From: Aphrocallistes beatrix
Lineage: Eukaryota > Porifera > Hexactinellida > Sceptrulophora > Aphrocallistidae
DNA: 64,000 nucleotides
Reading direction: 5' to 3'
Assembly (NCBI GenBank): GCA_963281255.1
Contig: OY725497.1
Coordinates: 2,480,001 to 2,544,000, forward strand
A model generated the notes under the pieces. It had not been told where the DNA came from and ran no database searches. It saw only the letters and a list, made by a program, of their open reading frames with translations. Below, piece after piece: positions 34,200 to 43,853 of this stretch. Position 1 is the stretch's first letter, and each line of letters opens with the position of its first letter. The translations under genes were made by a program, and so were the position numbers.

Positions 34200-34480
34200 G
34201 AGAATCATCATTGTTTGATGATAGTTGTTCCATATGTGAGATATATTAATATACATAATCTATTAAAATTTCAGCCTTTTATCTCCTATAATGGATGAGC
34301 TATGCTCGAATAACTGTATTGCTTAACTTTTAAAAATGTGACAATGACGTCATAATTCCATGATGAGTCGACATTTTCGTCTGAGCTCATAACTTACTGG
34401 AGCCATACCCAAAAACTCCCACATGCCAAAAATCAGCTTTCTGGTCCTGACAGTTTCTTCAATAAATTCGTTACAGATAT
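34200..34480 (-). mobile_element. Helitron-like element, short family, 3'-truncated
   Basis: Plus strand shows ..GACGTCATAATTCCATGATG, then CATGCCAAAAATCAGCTTTC and ..AATTCGTTACAGATATA at the 5' module. The GC-rich tail is missing where it meets the foldback relic. Confidence 0.65.
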
Positions 34481-34488
34481 ACTATATA

Positions 34489-34573
34489 CAGTGGAATTCG
34501 CTTATTAGCAGCTCGAGTTTTGTTCATAAAATGATTGCTAATACGCGAAGTTGCTAATAAGCGAATTCCACTG
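34489..34573. mobile_element. Tiny MITE CAGTGGAATTCGCTTATTAG (85 bp)
   Basis: Near-perfect ~20-bp inverted ends; TA on the left, TCTA on the right. Hairpin-like throughout. Confidence 0.7.
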
Positions 34574-34597
34574 TCTATATATATATATATCCTCACT

Positions 34598-36133
34598 CAT
34601 AGCCTACTCTAATAATCCCTCACAGTAAAATAACCAAGGATGCGGTAATAGCCGAATGGATTAATACACGATTTGCCTACATCGTTAACCATGTAGGATA
34701 GGCATTAAGAATGTATTACCAGTATATATAAACATGGTATCAAAGTACATATATCCGTTGTCAAAATTTCGATTAGTCATAATATCATTGTGCAACAGGT
34801 CATTTTAAGTACTATTTTGGCAATTTTCTAAGCTGTTTTAAGCCTACTTCTAAATGTTATTAAGGTATAATTTTTGTGTAGAACTAAGATTTGTACGAGT
34901 TGATTTGAAAAATTTAGAATTTTTCAATGGAATATTGCTACATTCCTAAGTTGCTATGGTAGAGCATTTTGGTCAGTTTGGGCCACACCTGCAAACTGTA
35001 AGAACTAGGTCTTCAAATTTGATCGTGTTTGATAGGCAATTGGCTACTTCCTATTAGGTAATAATACAATTTAAACTTCTAAATTCACAGACTATAGAGT
35101 TATGCGACAATTTAGTGCTTTGGTCACATTCATAAAAACAACCCATAACTCAAAACTCGTTGAATTTAGAAGTTCAAGTTGTATTATCAAATAATAGGAA
35201 GTAGTCCATTGCCTATCAAACACGATCAAATTTGAAGATCTAGTTAATACAGTTTGCACGAAATGACCCAAACTGACCAAAATGCTTCACCATAGCAACG
35301 CAGGAATGTAACAACATTCCATTGAAAAATTCTAAATTTTTCAAATCAACTAGTAATAATCTTGGTTCTACACAAAAATCACACCTTAATACCATATAGA
35401 AATAGGGTTAAAACAGCTTAGAAAATCGCGAAAATTGTCCTTAGAATTACCTGTCGCGCAATGTTATGATGATTAATCGAAATTTTGCCAACTAATATAC
35501 ACTGCCTGAACAAAGGTATTCGTACACCCCATAATTCCCCATGCAAATAGTTATAATACTGATTTATTCAGCGAGTCAAGATATTTAATTGGTAAGAGAT
35601 ACACTTAATTTAACTTCAAATTCGAATTCTCCATATTCGAATTACTCACTTTTTAATCTTTCAACTTGTTTACACTCTCACAAGGTTAAAATTTTTCAAA
35701 CTGTGCCACCTCATACCACCAATGCCATCATATACAATGGTGATCCCTCGCGACATGTGGCATAGGAAAGCAAATGCTGAAAATACTTAATCTTGAAGAA
35801 GAGTAATTAAATTGAAAACTTGTAAAGTGGGTAATTTGAATGTGGAGAATTCGAATTTGAAGTCAAAATAAGTGTATCTCTTACCAATTAAATATCTTGA
35901 CTCGCTAAATAAATCAGTATTATAACTATTTGTATGGGGAATCATGGGGTGTACGAATACTTTGTCAAGGCAGTGTATGTACTTTGACACCATGTTTATA
36001 TATACTGGTATTAATATATTCTTAATGCCTATTCTGCATGGTTAACGATTTTAGGCTAATCGTGTATTAATCCATTCGGCTACTACATCATCCTTGGTTA
36101 TTTGACTGTGAGGCATTATTAGAGTAGGCTATG
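34598..36133. mobile_element. Foldback C, copy 1, with 7-bp target duplication
   Basis: Inverted ends CATAGCCTACTCTAATAAT at 34598 and 36133, flanked by the exact 7-mer CCTCACT (34591-34597, 36134-36140). The arms mirror each other around ~35113. A Tc1-type MITE (35500-35975) interrupts the right arm. Non-coding. A second copy is at 56167-57726. Confidence 0.82.
35500..35975. mobile_element. Tc1-type MITE, itself palindromic (476 bp)
   Basis: Ends CACTGCCTGAACAAAGGTAT and, inverted, CACTGCCTTGACAAAGTATT, with TA on both sides (35498-35499, 35976-35977). The outer ~110 bp of each side mirror each other (GTATTCGTACACCCC .. GAGTCAAGATATTTAATTGG). Confidence 0.85.
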
Positions 36134-36187
36134 CCTCACTATTAATACTCGATTAATCTATATCTATATCTATCTATATATATCAGA

Positions 36188-36543
36188 AAACGAATTGATT
36201 GAAGTAACTACCGGTCATAGACAGCTGATTTTGGCATGTGGGAGTCTTTTGGCTATGGCTCCAGTAAGTTCTGAGCTCAGAGCAAAATCTCGACTCATCA
36301 TGGAATTATGACGTCATTGCACATCTTTAAAAGATAAGCAATACAGTAATTCGAGGATAACTCAGCTATTATAGGAGATAGGAGGCTGAAATTTCGATAT
36401 CGATTATAACAGTAGGACAGACGTATTTAGAGATGTTATTTCCCTTATAATTAATCAATGTGACCCCAGGCGCCCAAAGGGCGCATCCAGTGGACACAAA
36501 GTGTCTGCCAGTCGCGCAGCACTTGCAAGCGAAGCGCGCTTGT
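36188..36543 (+). mobile_element. Helitron-like element, short family, internally deleted
   Basis: 5' module AACGAATTGATTGAAGTAAC; the middle is shortened between 'gctgaaatttcg' and 'atatcgattataac'; the tail ends GCGAAGCGCGCTTG|T at about 36543. Confidence 0.75.
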
Positions 36544-36627
36544 ATATATATATATACACAAACATTAATTAGAGTTTTAATAGCAAGGATATATACTATA
36601 CTATATATATATATATATATATGTACG

Positions 36628-36838
36628 AATTGATTGTTGAAACTACCCGTCATAGAAAGCTGATTTTTTGGCATGTGGGAGTCTTTTGGCTATGGCTCCA
36701 GTAAGTTCTGTGTTCAGACAAAAATGTATACTCATCATGGAATTATGACGTCATTGTAACCTTTTTTATAATTAGAAATTTCAGTTTTCGACTATAACTC
36801 AGCCATTTTAGGCGATAGATGGCTGAAATTTTAATAAG
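36628..36838 (+). mobile_element. Helitron-like element, 3'-truncated
   Basis: 5' module TACGAATTGATTGTTGAAAC to 'ggctgaaattttaataag', then cut by the inverted copy that follows. Confidence 0.65.
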
Positions 36839-36841
36839 ATA

Positions 36842-37332
36842 CAAGCGCGCTTCGCTTGCTTGCGCTGCGGCGGCTGGCGGACACTTTACGTCCGCCGGAG
36901 GCTCCCTTCTGTCACCTGGGGTCACATTGGTTAATTATAAGGGAGATAGCATCTCTAAATATGTCTGTCATACTGTTATAATCGATATTACTCGAAAAAT
37001 TACCAAATTTGTCAATTTTAAAATTTTTGATGCGTAGTGATGACGTCATAACAAAGTGATGAGTCATCATTTTTTATGATAGTTGCATCATATGTTAGGT
37101 ATGTTAGTATACATATTCTATTAAAGTCTCAGCCTTCTATCTCCTATAATTGCTGAGTTATACTCGAATAACTGTGTTGCTTAACTTTTAAAACTGTGAC
37201 AATGACGTCATAATTCCATGATGAGTCGACATTTGCTCTGAGCTCAGAACTTATTGGAGCCATAGCCAAAAGACTCCCACATGCCAAAAATCAGCCTTCT
37301 ACGTCTGGCAGTTTCTTCAATCAATTCGTTAC

Positions 37333-37370
<38 letters not shown>

Positions 37371-37393
37371 TAATCGAGTTTTAATAGTAAGGA
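36842..37393 (-). mobile_element. Helitron-like element, short family, full length
   Basis: Minus strand. The 5' terminus is TCCTTACTATTAAAACTCG at 37393, then ATTAATG, a (TA)n run and CTGTAACGAATTGATTGAAG. The 3' tail (GGCGCC-, GGCGGACG- and GCGCAGCG-type palindromes, then AAGCGAAGCGCGCTTG) ends near 36842. A precedes the 5' TC and T follows the 3' CTTG, as in Helitron A|T insertion, but the tail ends CTTG rather than CTRR. Confidence 0.75.
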
Positions 37394-37395
37394 TG

Positions 37396-37654
37396 TATAT
37401 TAATATACCTCATATATGATGGAACTATCATCAAAAAGTGATGACTCATCACTCTGTCATGACGTCATCATTACGCATCAAAATTTTTATAATTGTCAAA
37501 TTTGGTGATTTTTCTTGCGTTATCGATTATAACAGTAGTACAGACGCATTTCGAGATGTTATCTCCCATATAATTAATCAATGGTGACCACAGGCGCCCA
37601 AAGGGCGCCTCCGGCGGACACAAAGTGTCCGCCATCCGCGCAGCGCAAGCAAGC
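37396..37654 (+). mobile_element. Helitron-like element split by the Transib-like insertion
   Basis: From 'attaatatacctcatatatg' to GCGCAGCGCAAGCAAGC at 37654. The rest of the tail, GTAGCGCGCTTG, continues at 41569-41581 on the other side of the insertion. Joining the two with one CAAGC gives the standard tail apart from one base. Confidence 0.8.
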
Positions 37655-38180
37655 CACGTCCACTTAAAATCTTAAAAAATCACGAAAAAATTACGTTAAG
37701 CTTATCTCAGTATTTACAAACATTTTGGTATTTTTCAGCTCCAGCGGATCAAAGTAAGACCTTGAAAAATTTATTATTTCATTTTCACATATAAATGTGG
37801 TGTATATTGTGTTAAAATCCACTTCATCTGTTATAACTTCCATTCTCCATTAATAAAAGTTCTGAAAATTAGCTACAAATTCTAAATTACTAATACTTGG
37901 ATCGAACACACCTAAAGTTATAATCTAGCCAACTAATTCTCGAATTATTACGTCATCATGACAGTACAAAATTTCATAGCAATGACTCAATTCATTACAG
38001 CTCAGGCAATATTCATCATAAATCAATGAAACTTAAACACTAGATCTATCTTACCCTTTTCTGCCAGATTGTCTCAAAATCTCGTCAAAATGCAAATTCA
38101 TCATTGATTATGACGTCATAATTGTGTATAAAAAGTGGAAATTTTACCAATTCAATTTTTACAATTTTTATCATTTTCGA
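37655..38180 (+). repeat. Left terminal inverted repeat of the Transib-like element
   Basis: Complement of 41051-41563. It has a ~16-bp extra stretch near 37978-38000 absent on the right. The inner part carries ATTATGACGTCATAAT-like sites. Confidence 0.85.
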
Positions 38181-38244
38181 GTCAAACTCATTAATTAATA
38201 TACACATATTGATTTCTTATTGTAATTCTAATAAAAATGGAAAT

Positions 38245-38411
38245 ATTTTGAAATTTCGAAAAAGTAAAAGGTGACAATGACGTCACAACTCCATGATGAG
38301 TCGATATTTTCTTAGTCTGAAGTTAGAACTTAGTGGAGCCATAGCCAAAAGACTCCCACATGCCAAAAATCAGCTTTCTGCGCTTGTCAGTTTCTTCAAT
38401 CAATTCGTTAC

Positions 38412-38464
<53 letters not shown>

Positions 38465-38515
38465 CAAATAAATAAATAAATATATATTAATCGATTTTTA
38501 ATAGTAAGGATATCC
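38245..38515 (-). mobile_element. Helitron-like fragment inside the Transib-like element
   Basis: Minus strand; 5' terminus near 38511 (plus strand CGATTTTTAATAGTAAGGAT), then a GATA microsatellite in place of (TA)n (38413-38464), then the standard 5' module. The 3' tail is missing. It lies directly before the transposase ATG and may have displaced the promoter region. Confidence 0.7.
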
Positions 38516-38530
38516 TTCAGTTTATTCATT

Positions 38531-40735
38531 ATGATAATAAATTCATCTATACCCCCTGCTTCCTCTGTGATACCTTTCGTATGTCCCCACTTTAATGAGT
38601 ACTGCTACTGTTGTGGAGTCTCATGGTCCAAAGTGGTGCTGTACCCTATCACAAATTGTATGGCATTAAAGATGGATAAAGAATTCCAGGAATATGCAGG
38701 GCCAACTGGTTCGCACTCAGATCTCACTGGTCCCTCTTCCATATGCGGTAATTGCAAGATCACTCTCACAGTTAATACAAATGCTCAGCTGGACAGTTGG
38801 AAAAAGCAATTCGCCAAGAGAAGAATAGAACACTACTGTATAGTGCGGAGGTGGCCAAAGCCAGATCACACAGAAGAAAAATGCTGGTATTGTGACAACC
38901 ACAAGCTCAAGATGAGGAAGGGGAAGAAGAAAAACAGAAAGGGTGCAGGGAGACCCCCAGGATTTTCTTTCATCACTCCGTTTCGACCAGCGAAGACTCG
39001 TCAGGAGTTAACACAGGGCCTAATAGCTCAGGCTGAGGATGCTGGACAAATCGATCAATTGGTTCGAGCTGGGCTGAGTGCCATTCGTAAGTCGCGAGGT
39101 CTCCCCAAGGATGCACCCTTTGAACTATTAGGTCATCATGGCAGGGCAACTACCTTCCAACGAGCAAACCCCAGCCAGAAGCGGACAAAGCTTGTAGTTC
39201 CTACTTCCTTCATTCGACAGCTCCAGCTTGTGACCACGACCTCTAATTCCTCCATGGACTGTCTTATGACTATCATGAATCGGTTCATCGGTTCTGCAGT
39301 TCGTCTCCCAAAAAGACTAACAATTGTGTCGGAACGAGCTGAGTATATGACCCACTTTGCCATAAAGAACTTTGGAGAAGCTGATGATCTGTTACATGAA
39401 GCGACTGACACATTGGCAAAGTTTTGGATGGCTGAGACTTGCGAAGTACACAGGCAGAGTCGAAATTCTACATATGGAATTGTTCGGGATATATGTGGGG
39501 AATTAGTCAGTCAAGAGTACAAGTCTGGAGACTGTCTGAAAATGTCAATTGATGGCGGCGGCGGATCTGTAAAAGTGATAATCAATCACCAAGGAGAAGC
39601 CATTAGTTTCAAAGGCAAAGGAGAGAGACAGATTCCATTCGTCATCGCTATTTCAGAGGCTAGTGAGAGTCGAGCTCTACTATCATGCATGATGTATGAC
39701 CTGTCCCCTATGTTTGACGATTATAATGTAACAGTGGCATGTGACTTCAAGTGCGCCCAATTGCTAACTGGCTGCACCACGACTGCTTGTGTGTTCTGCT
39801 GTACAACTGGCAAGAGGGTAAACAAGAGCCAAATCTACTCTCCGGACAACAGAAACGTTCCAAGGACTGCAGATCAAGCAGCCTTATTACTCAAAACCAA
39901 GCCGGCCAGAGCAAGACACATTGATGGACAGATACATCACCCTATTCTGGACCTCGGAAATGACCCTGTAGAGATATTCCATATACCTGTTTTACACATA
40001 TCTATGTGCATATTGCGGCAATTGTTTCAACGCGAGACTCGACTTGGCTCGACCTGCAAGGATGTATGGGAATCAAGAAAGCTCAAACTTCTGGTATTCC
40101 TGGAGACCAACTATCAAGTGAAAGCTTTGACCGCAACCTGCACCAGCACACTCAAAGCCGAGCACATGAAGTGTCCCTCATTCGCTGGCAAGGACGTTAC
40201 TAGGCTCGCCTCAGCAGTTTCAAGTGCTAGTGGTGCTGTATCTCTATGGATTGACTCTGGCTTCTCGGATTGCTCCGTTTTTGTCCTCAGAGCATGGCAC
40301 TCACTTCGAACTGCTGCATGGGCTGGAGAAGAGATTGGAGAAGTTGCAAGACTCCTTTACGAATTCAGGATAGTGTGGCTTGATAATGGACTGACAGTAA
40401 CGCTTCTTATCCATTGCTTGCTCGCTCACTTCATGGATTGGTATTCTATACACCGAGGAAAGGTACAGCTCCTTACAGAGGAGCAAATTGAGTCATGTCA
40501 CAATGACTTCTCTGCGGTACAGACCACTCATCATAGTACTGCAGTAGATGCACTAGGTCGATACAACTTCACCAGGAAGGATGGCCATAAGAGAAAGGCT
40601 GATGCACCAGCTAGACCCATTAGAGAGTCAGCAAACGGGCAATTCGTTTCTGGAAGGAGATCGATGGTACAGACGAAGACTAGCGAGATAAACAAATATT
40701 GGTGTAATCATAGCGGAAGGTTTCGGTTGAAATAG
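38531..40735 (+). CDS. RAG1/Transib-like transposase (734 aa)
   Basis: A DDE recombinase expected to cut at the CAC ends of its element. N-terminal cysteine clusters (C25/C28, C72-x2-C75, C118-x2-C121-x2-H124) look like zinc-binding knuckles, followed by a basic linker KKKNRKGAGRPPG (132-144). Candidate catalytic acids are D341 (SIDGGGG), D405 (ACDFKCAQ) and E654 (EEQIES). C420-x2-C423 follows D405 by 15 residues, and H628-x4-H633 precedes E654 by 21. Mouse RAG1 has D600, D708, E962, C727-x2-C730 and H937-x4-H942, with H942 twenty residues before E962, so order and spacing agree. An EIFHIPVLH segment (481-489) occupies the position of the conserved DALHCD region. Length is close to Transib transposases. 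No frame break is visible; an AATAAA lies at 40833. Start at the first ATG is assumed. Confidence 0.78.
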   Translation: MIINSSIPPASSVIPFVCPHFNEYCYCCGVSWSKVVLYPITNCMALKMDKEFQEYAGPTGSHSDLTGPSSICGNCKITLTVNTNAQLDSWKKQFAKRRIEHYCIVRRWPKPDHTEEKCWYCDNHKLKMRKGKKKNRKGAGRPPGFSFITPFRPAKTRQELTQGLIAQAEDAGQIDQLVRAGLSAIRKSRGLPKDAPFELLGHHGRATTFQRANPSQKRTKLVVPTSFIRQLQLVTTTSNSSMDCLMTIMNRFIGSAVRLPKRLTIVSERAEYMTHFAIKNFGEADDLLHEATDTLAKFWMAETCEVHRQSRNSTYGIVRDICGELVSQEYKSGDCLKMSIDGGGGSVKVIINHQGEAISFKGKGERQIPFVIAISEASESRALLSCMMYDLSPMFDDYNVTVACDFKCAQLLTGCTTTACVFCCTTGKRVNKSQIYSPDNRNVPRTADQAALLLKTKPARARHIDGQIHHPILDLGNDPVEIFHIPVLHISMCILRQLFQRETRLGSTCKDVWESRKLKLLVFLETNYQVKALTATCTSTLKAEHMKCPSFAGKDVTRLASAVSSASGAVSLWIDSGFSDCSVFVLRAWHSLRTAAWAGEEIGEVARLLYEFRIVWLDNGLTVTLLIHCLLAHFMDWYSIHRGKVQLLTEEQIESCHNDFSAVQTTHHSTAVDALGRYNFTRKDGHKRKADAPARPIRESANGQFVSGRRSMVQTKTSEINKYWCNHSGRFRLK

Positions 40736-40832
40736 TGTAGTAGAATTCTATGTACTAATATTCTCATTATATTCATAATATCAATATAAACATTTTCTCA
40801 ATAGATTGATATTTTCACTAAACAGATATTCT

Positions 40833-40838
40833 AATAAA
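40833..40838 (+). terminator. Poly(A) signal of the transposase gene
   Basis: AATAAA about 100 bp after the stop codon and before the right inverted repeat. Confidence 0.5.
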
Positions 40839-41050
40839 TAATATTTCAGTCTGGTGAATGTCGTAGCACAAATCAATTCCAACTCAATTGAGGGCAATGT
40901 CGTTTGCTCATACAATCTCAAAGTATGTCATTATAGACAATGTCGGGTAGTGTATAGGAGCGCGCATCGTTTTCTAGATCGCTAAAGATCGGTATAGCGC
41001 ATACCCAAAACAACTTTGCAGTAGCCGTGTACTTGCCATCGACACTTTTT

Positions 41051-41563
41051 GCCTCGGAAAATGATAAAAATTGTAAAAATTGAATTGGTAAAATTTCCAC
41101 TTTTTATACACAATTAAGACGTCATAATCTAATGATGAATTTGCATTTTGACGAGATTTTGAGACAATCTGGCAGAAAAGGGTAAGATAGATCTAGTGTT
41201 TAAGTTTCATTGATTTATAATGAATATTGCCTGAGCTATAATGAAATTTTGTACTGTCATGATGACGCAATAATTCGAGAATTAGTTGGCTAGATTATAA
41301 CTTTAGGCGTTTTCGATACAAGTATTATTAATTTAGAATTTGTAGCTAATTTTCAGAACTTTTATTAATGGAGAATGGAAGTTATAACAGATGAAGTGGA
41401 TTTTAACACAATATACACCACATTTATATGTGAAAATGAAATATTAAATTTTTCAAGGTCTTACTTTGATCCGGTGGAGCTGAAAAATACCAAAATGTTT
41501 GTAAATACTGAGATAATCTTAACGTAATTTTTTCGTGATTTTTTACGATTTAAAGTGGACGTG
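41051..41563 (-). repeat. Right terminal inverted repeat of the Transib-like element
   Basis: Ends AAGTGGACGTG at 41563, followed by the CAAGC duplication. Nearly identical to the left repeat over its whole length. Confidence 0.85.
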
Positions 41564-41589
41564 CAAGCGTAGCGCGCTTGTTAAAAGTA

Positions 41590-41680
41590 AAATGTAAATG
41601 ACTAGAGCGAGGTTAGAACAAGTGACCTAAGTCTTGGTATTCAAACGCCCTAACCGCTCCACCACTCAAGCAGATAGAAC
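41590..41680 (-). mobile_element. tRNA-derived SINE head, copy 1
   Basis: On the minus strand, GTGGTGGAGCGGTTAGGGCG matches a Pol III A box and TTGTTCTAACCT a B box at tRNA-like spacing. A second copy at 50655-50740 has the same tRNA part and the same following CTAGTCATT..CATTTT. Confidence 0.6.
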
Positions 41681-42062
41681 CCTCTGATCTAAAGATAAAG
41701 TTTAATGATAGGTTAACCTCGGCACATAGTTGGACATGGACTAAACTGCTATATCGTAATAATCAATGCATGGGCTAGGTGCATGAAAAAAGGGGGATGA
41801 GAGAGGTGAGATGGATATTATATTCCTAGAAAAGCAGGATGAAGCTCTGAGTTTACTTCAGAGTTTATCTTGTAAAGCATTTTTTTCTCAATGAGATGGA
41901 GGACCTTTCTTCTTGAAATACTTTAAGCAGATGAGTCGTGGCTTTTTCTGGGGATTTTCTTCTCCCAGAAACTTGGCGAACTCGTTATATTCATCCGGAT
42001 CCATCGCAGATATTTGACAATTCCACGAGTAAAATACGTATGAGCTATGAAATAGGTAACAG

Positions 42063-43534
42063 CAGTGGCGTAGCTAGGGGGGGGCGGGGTGGCGGACCGC
42101 CCCGGGCGGCACTTGACCTTGTGTTTCATAAAATACTTAGAGCATTCAATAAGTTCGTAACCCTACCTATCATTTCTTTGCTAGCCTTATTTAAAATCAG
42201 TTCTAGTGTGATTATTACAGATCCATATTTAAACTCTATTTACTGCTTAGAGCATAGAGCCTATATTAAAATCAGGTCGCTTCTTGGAGACACTCCGAGG
42301 AATATTTTCAATGATCTATCCCGAGTTTATGGCCGTGATGCTTGTTCAGAATCTACCGTCAAGAAGTGGAGTATTCGTTTTCGTGAGGGGAGAGAGGCGA
42401 TAGCAGATGACCCTCGGGCTGGAAGACCGGTTACGGCGACCACCACTAATAATATCTCTCTGGTATCCAAAATGATTGAAGAAGAACCACATATCACGAT
42501 TGAGGGTATTGCTAACCATGTTGACTTGTCATGGGGAACAGTTCATGAGATTTTGAGTTTGCATCTTGGCCTGAGGAAAGTTTGTTCCCGTTGGGTCCCG
42601 CATTTGCTTTCTGACAGTCAAAAGAAGGCTCGATTGAATGCAGCTAAGTCTCTCCTGAAAATTTATGGTCATTGCAATGAAAGGCGATTATTCGAGATCT
42701 GTATAGGAGATGAAACCTGGATGCGGTTTTCAGAGCCATTACGTAAGGAACAGAATAGAGTATGGCTCCCGAAAGGCACAGATCCACTTGCAATCCCCCG
42801 TCCGGACCACTGGGGCCGCAAGGTTATGTACACGATATTCTTTGATGCATATGGCCCAGTGTGTCAAATTTGCACCCCCAAAGGGTAGGACTGTTACAGG
42901 AAACTTTTATGCAACGGTGATACTTCCTGCTATAAAGAAACACTATCTAGAGCGTCGTCCAGGATGTGGACTCAGGGGGATAAAATTATTGCACGATAAT
43001 GCCAGATCCCATAAATCGAAGCAGGTGAAGGACAAATTGGAGTCCATGAGGCTTGTCGAAATATATCACCCTCCTTATAGTCCAGACCTAGCACCCTGTG
43101 ACTTTTGGCTATTTGATGGTCTCAAAAAACACCTAGCAGGGAAGACTTTTGATGAGAGGATGCAACTTGGGAGGACAATTCAGCGGTACCTTAGAAACAT
43201 CCCGGAAGAGGAGTATAAAAAGACATTTTATATGTGGGAAGAGCGGTTAAAGCTCGTAGTTAAGTACAAGGGAGATTACTTTGAACATTTAGTAATGTTT
43301 TGATATGATATAATGTGTATTGTATATATTGGTAAACTCAGAATTTTTCCAAGGTATTTTGAATTTGAACATGCTTTTTCCAGCTAATACGAGTATGAAT
43401 AGTATTTTAAATTAACACACAAAACACACCACAAATAAAGTTAATACACTTGCCAAGTTGAGGTAGAAATATGTGTTGAGGGGCGGCATGAAATACATCC
43501 GCCCCGGGCGACATAGGTGTAAGCTACGCCTCTG
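42063..43534 (+). mobile_element. hAT-ended element carrying a mariner transposase (1472 bp)
   Basis: Ends CAGTGGCGTAGCT and, inverted, CAGAGGCGTAGCT, with the exact 8-bp duplication GGTAACAG (42055-42062, 43535-43542). GC-rich subterminal blocks with CCGCCCCGGGCG occur on both sides. These are hAT-type ends, yet the only coding sequence inside is a mariner transposase. Mariners normally duplicate TA, so the unit that last moved was the hAT-ended one. Confidence 0.82.
42222..43303 (+). pseudogene. Mariner transposase, one frameshift
   Basis: Translation starts in frame 1 around EHRAYIKIRSLLGDTPR (no ATG kept). Features in order: paired HTH regions with RFREGREAIADDPRAGRP and STVKKW, the WVPHLLS block (typical mariner WVPHxL), first catalytic Asp in IGDETWM, then after a +1 shift in the C/A/G runs near 42870-42888, HDNARSHKS and YSPDLAPCDFWLF, giving the DD34D spacing of mariners, and a stop at 43301-43303. 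Otherwise the frame is open throughout, so the frameshift is the main visible lesion. Confidence 0.88.
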
Positions 43535-43542
43535 GGTAACAG

Positions 43543-43849
43543 ATAAATAAAAACAAAGAAATCATAAGTCATATGAGAAAAATATATTCGCATTGCTACT
43601 TGCATAATTAATTAGTATCAAATAGAAGAGGACCCCTTCAGAATCCTACGATATCGGCTCAGAATACAGATAATGATGTTTAAAAGGAGCTAGAACAGCA
43701 GCATTTTCGCTTTAAAAAGAAACGATTGCGCAATCACATGATGACAAATCTACTTTTTGACAGCTGAATTGCATACTCAGATACAATGTTGTATATGTTA
43801 ATAATACATTTCAAGGTCTATCTATCGTATACCGTTTTTGATTTATCAA
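43543..43849. other. No supported feature
   Basis: Unique-looking AT-rich sequence between two elements; no gene-like frame. Confidence 0.4.
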
Positions 43850-43853
43850 TTAA

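Larger units (their letters stand above)
37655..41563 (+). mobile_element. Transib/RAG1-like DNA transposon, 3909 bp, intact ORF
   Basis: Bounded by CACGTCCACTT .. AAGTGGACGTG and by the exact 5-bp duplication CAAGC (37650-37654, 41564-41568). Terminal inverted repeats are ~526 bp (37655-38180) and ~513 bp (41051-41563), differing by few substitutions and one short indel. Between them is one ORF (38531-40735) with the acidic and zinc-ligand pattern of RAG1/Transib recombinases. Transib elements start with CAC and make GC-rich 5-bp duplications, so ends and protein agree. The length of the inverted repeats is unusual. The ORF is clearly less AT-rich than its surroundings. A truncated Helitron-like repeat lies between the left repeat and the ORF. 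Confidence 0.85.

Noticed and set aside
36600..36630. TA microsatellites as independent features
   Set aside because: They are the internal (TA)n or (GATA)n runs behind the 5' ends of Helitron-like elements.
38531..40735. CACTA/EnSpm or Chapaev assignment
   Set aside because: Those also start with CAC but make 2-4-bp duplications; here the duplication is 5 bp and the protein shows the RAG1/Transib zinc-ligand spacing.
42063..43534. Plain mariner element
   Set aside because: No TA-flanked mariner terminal repeats are found, while an exact 8-bp duplication and hAT-type ends bound the unit.
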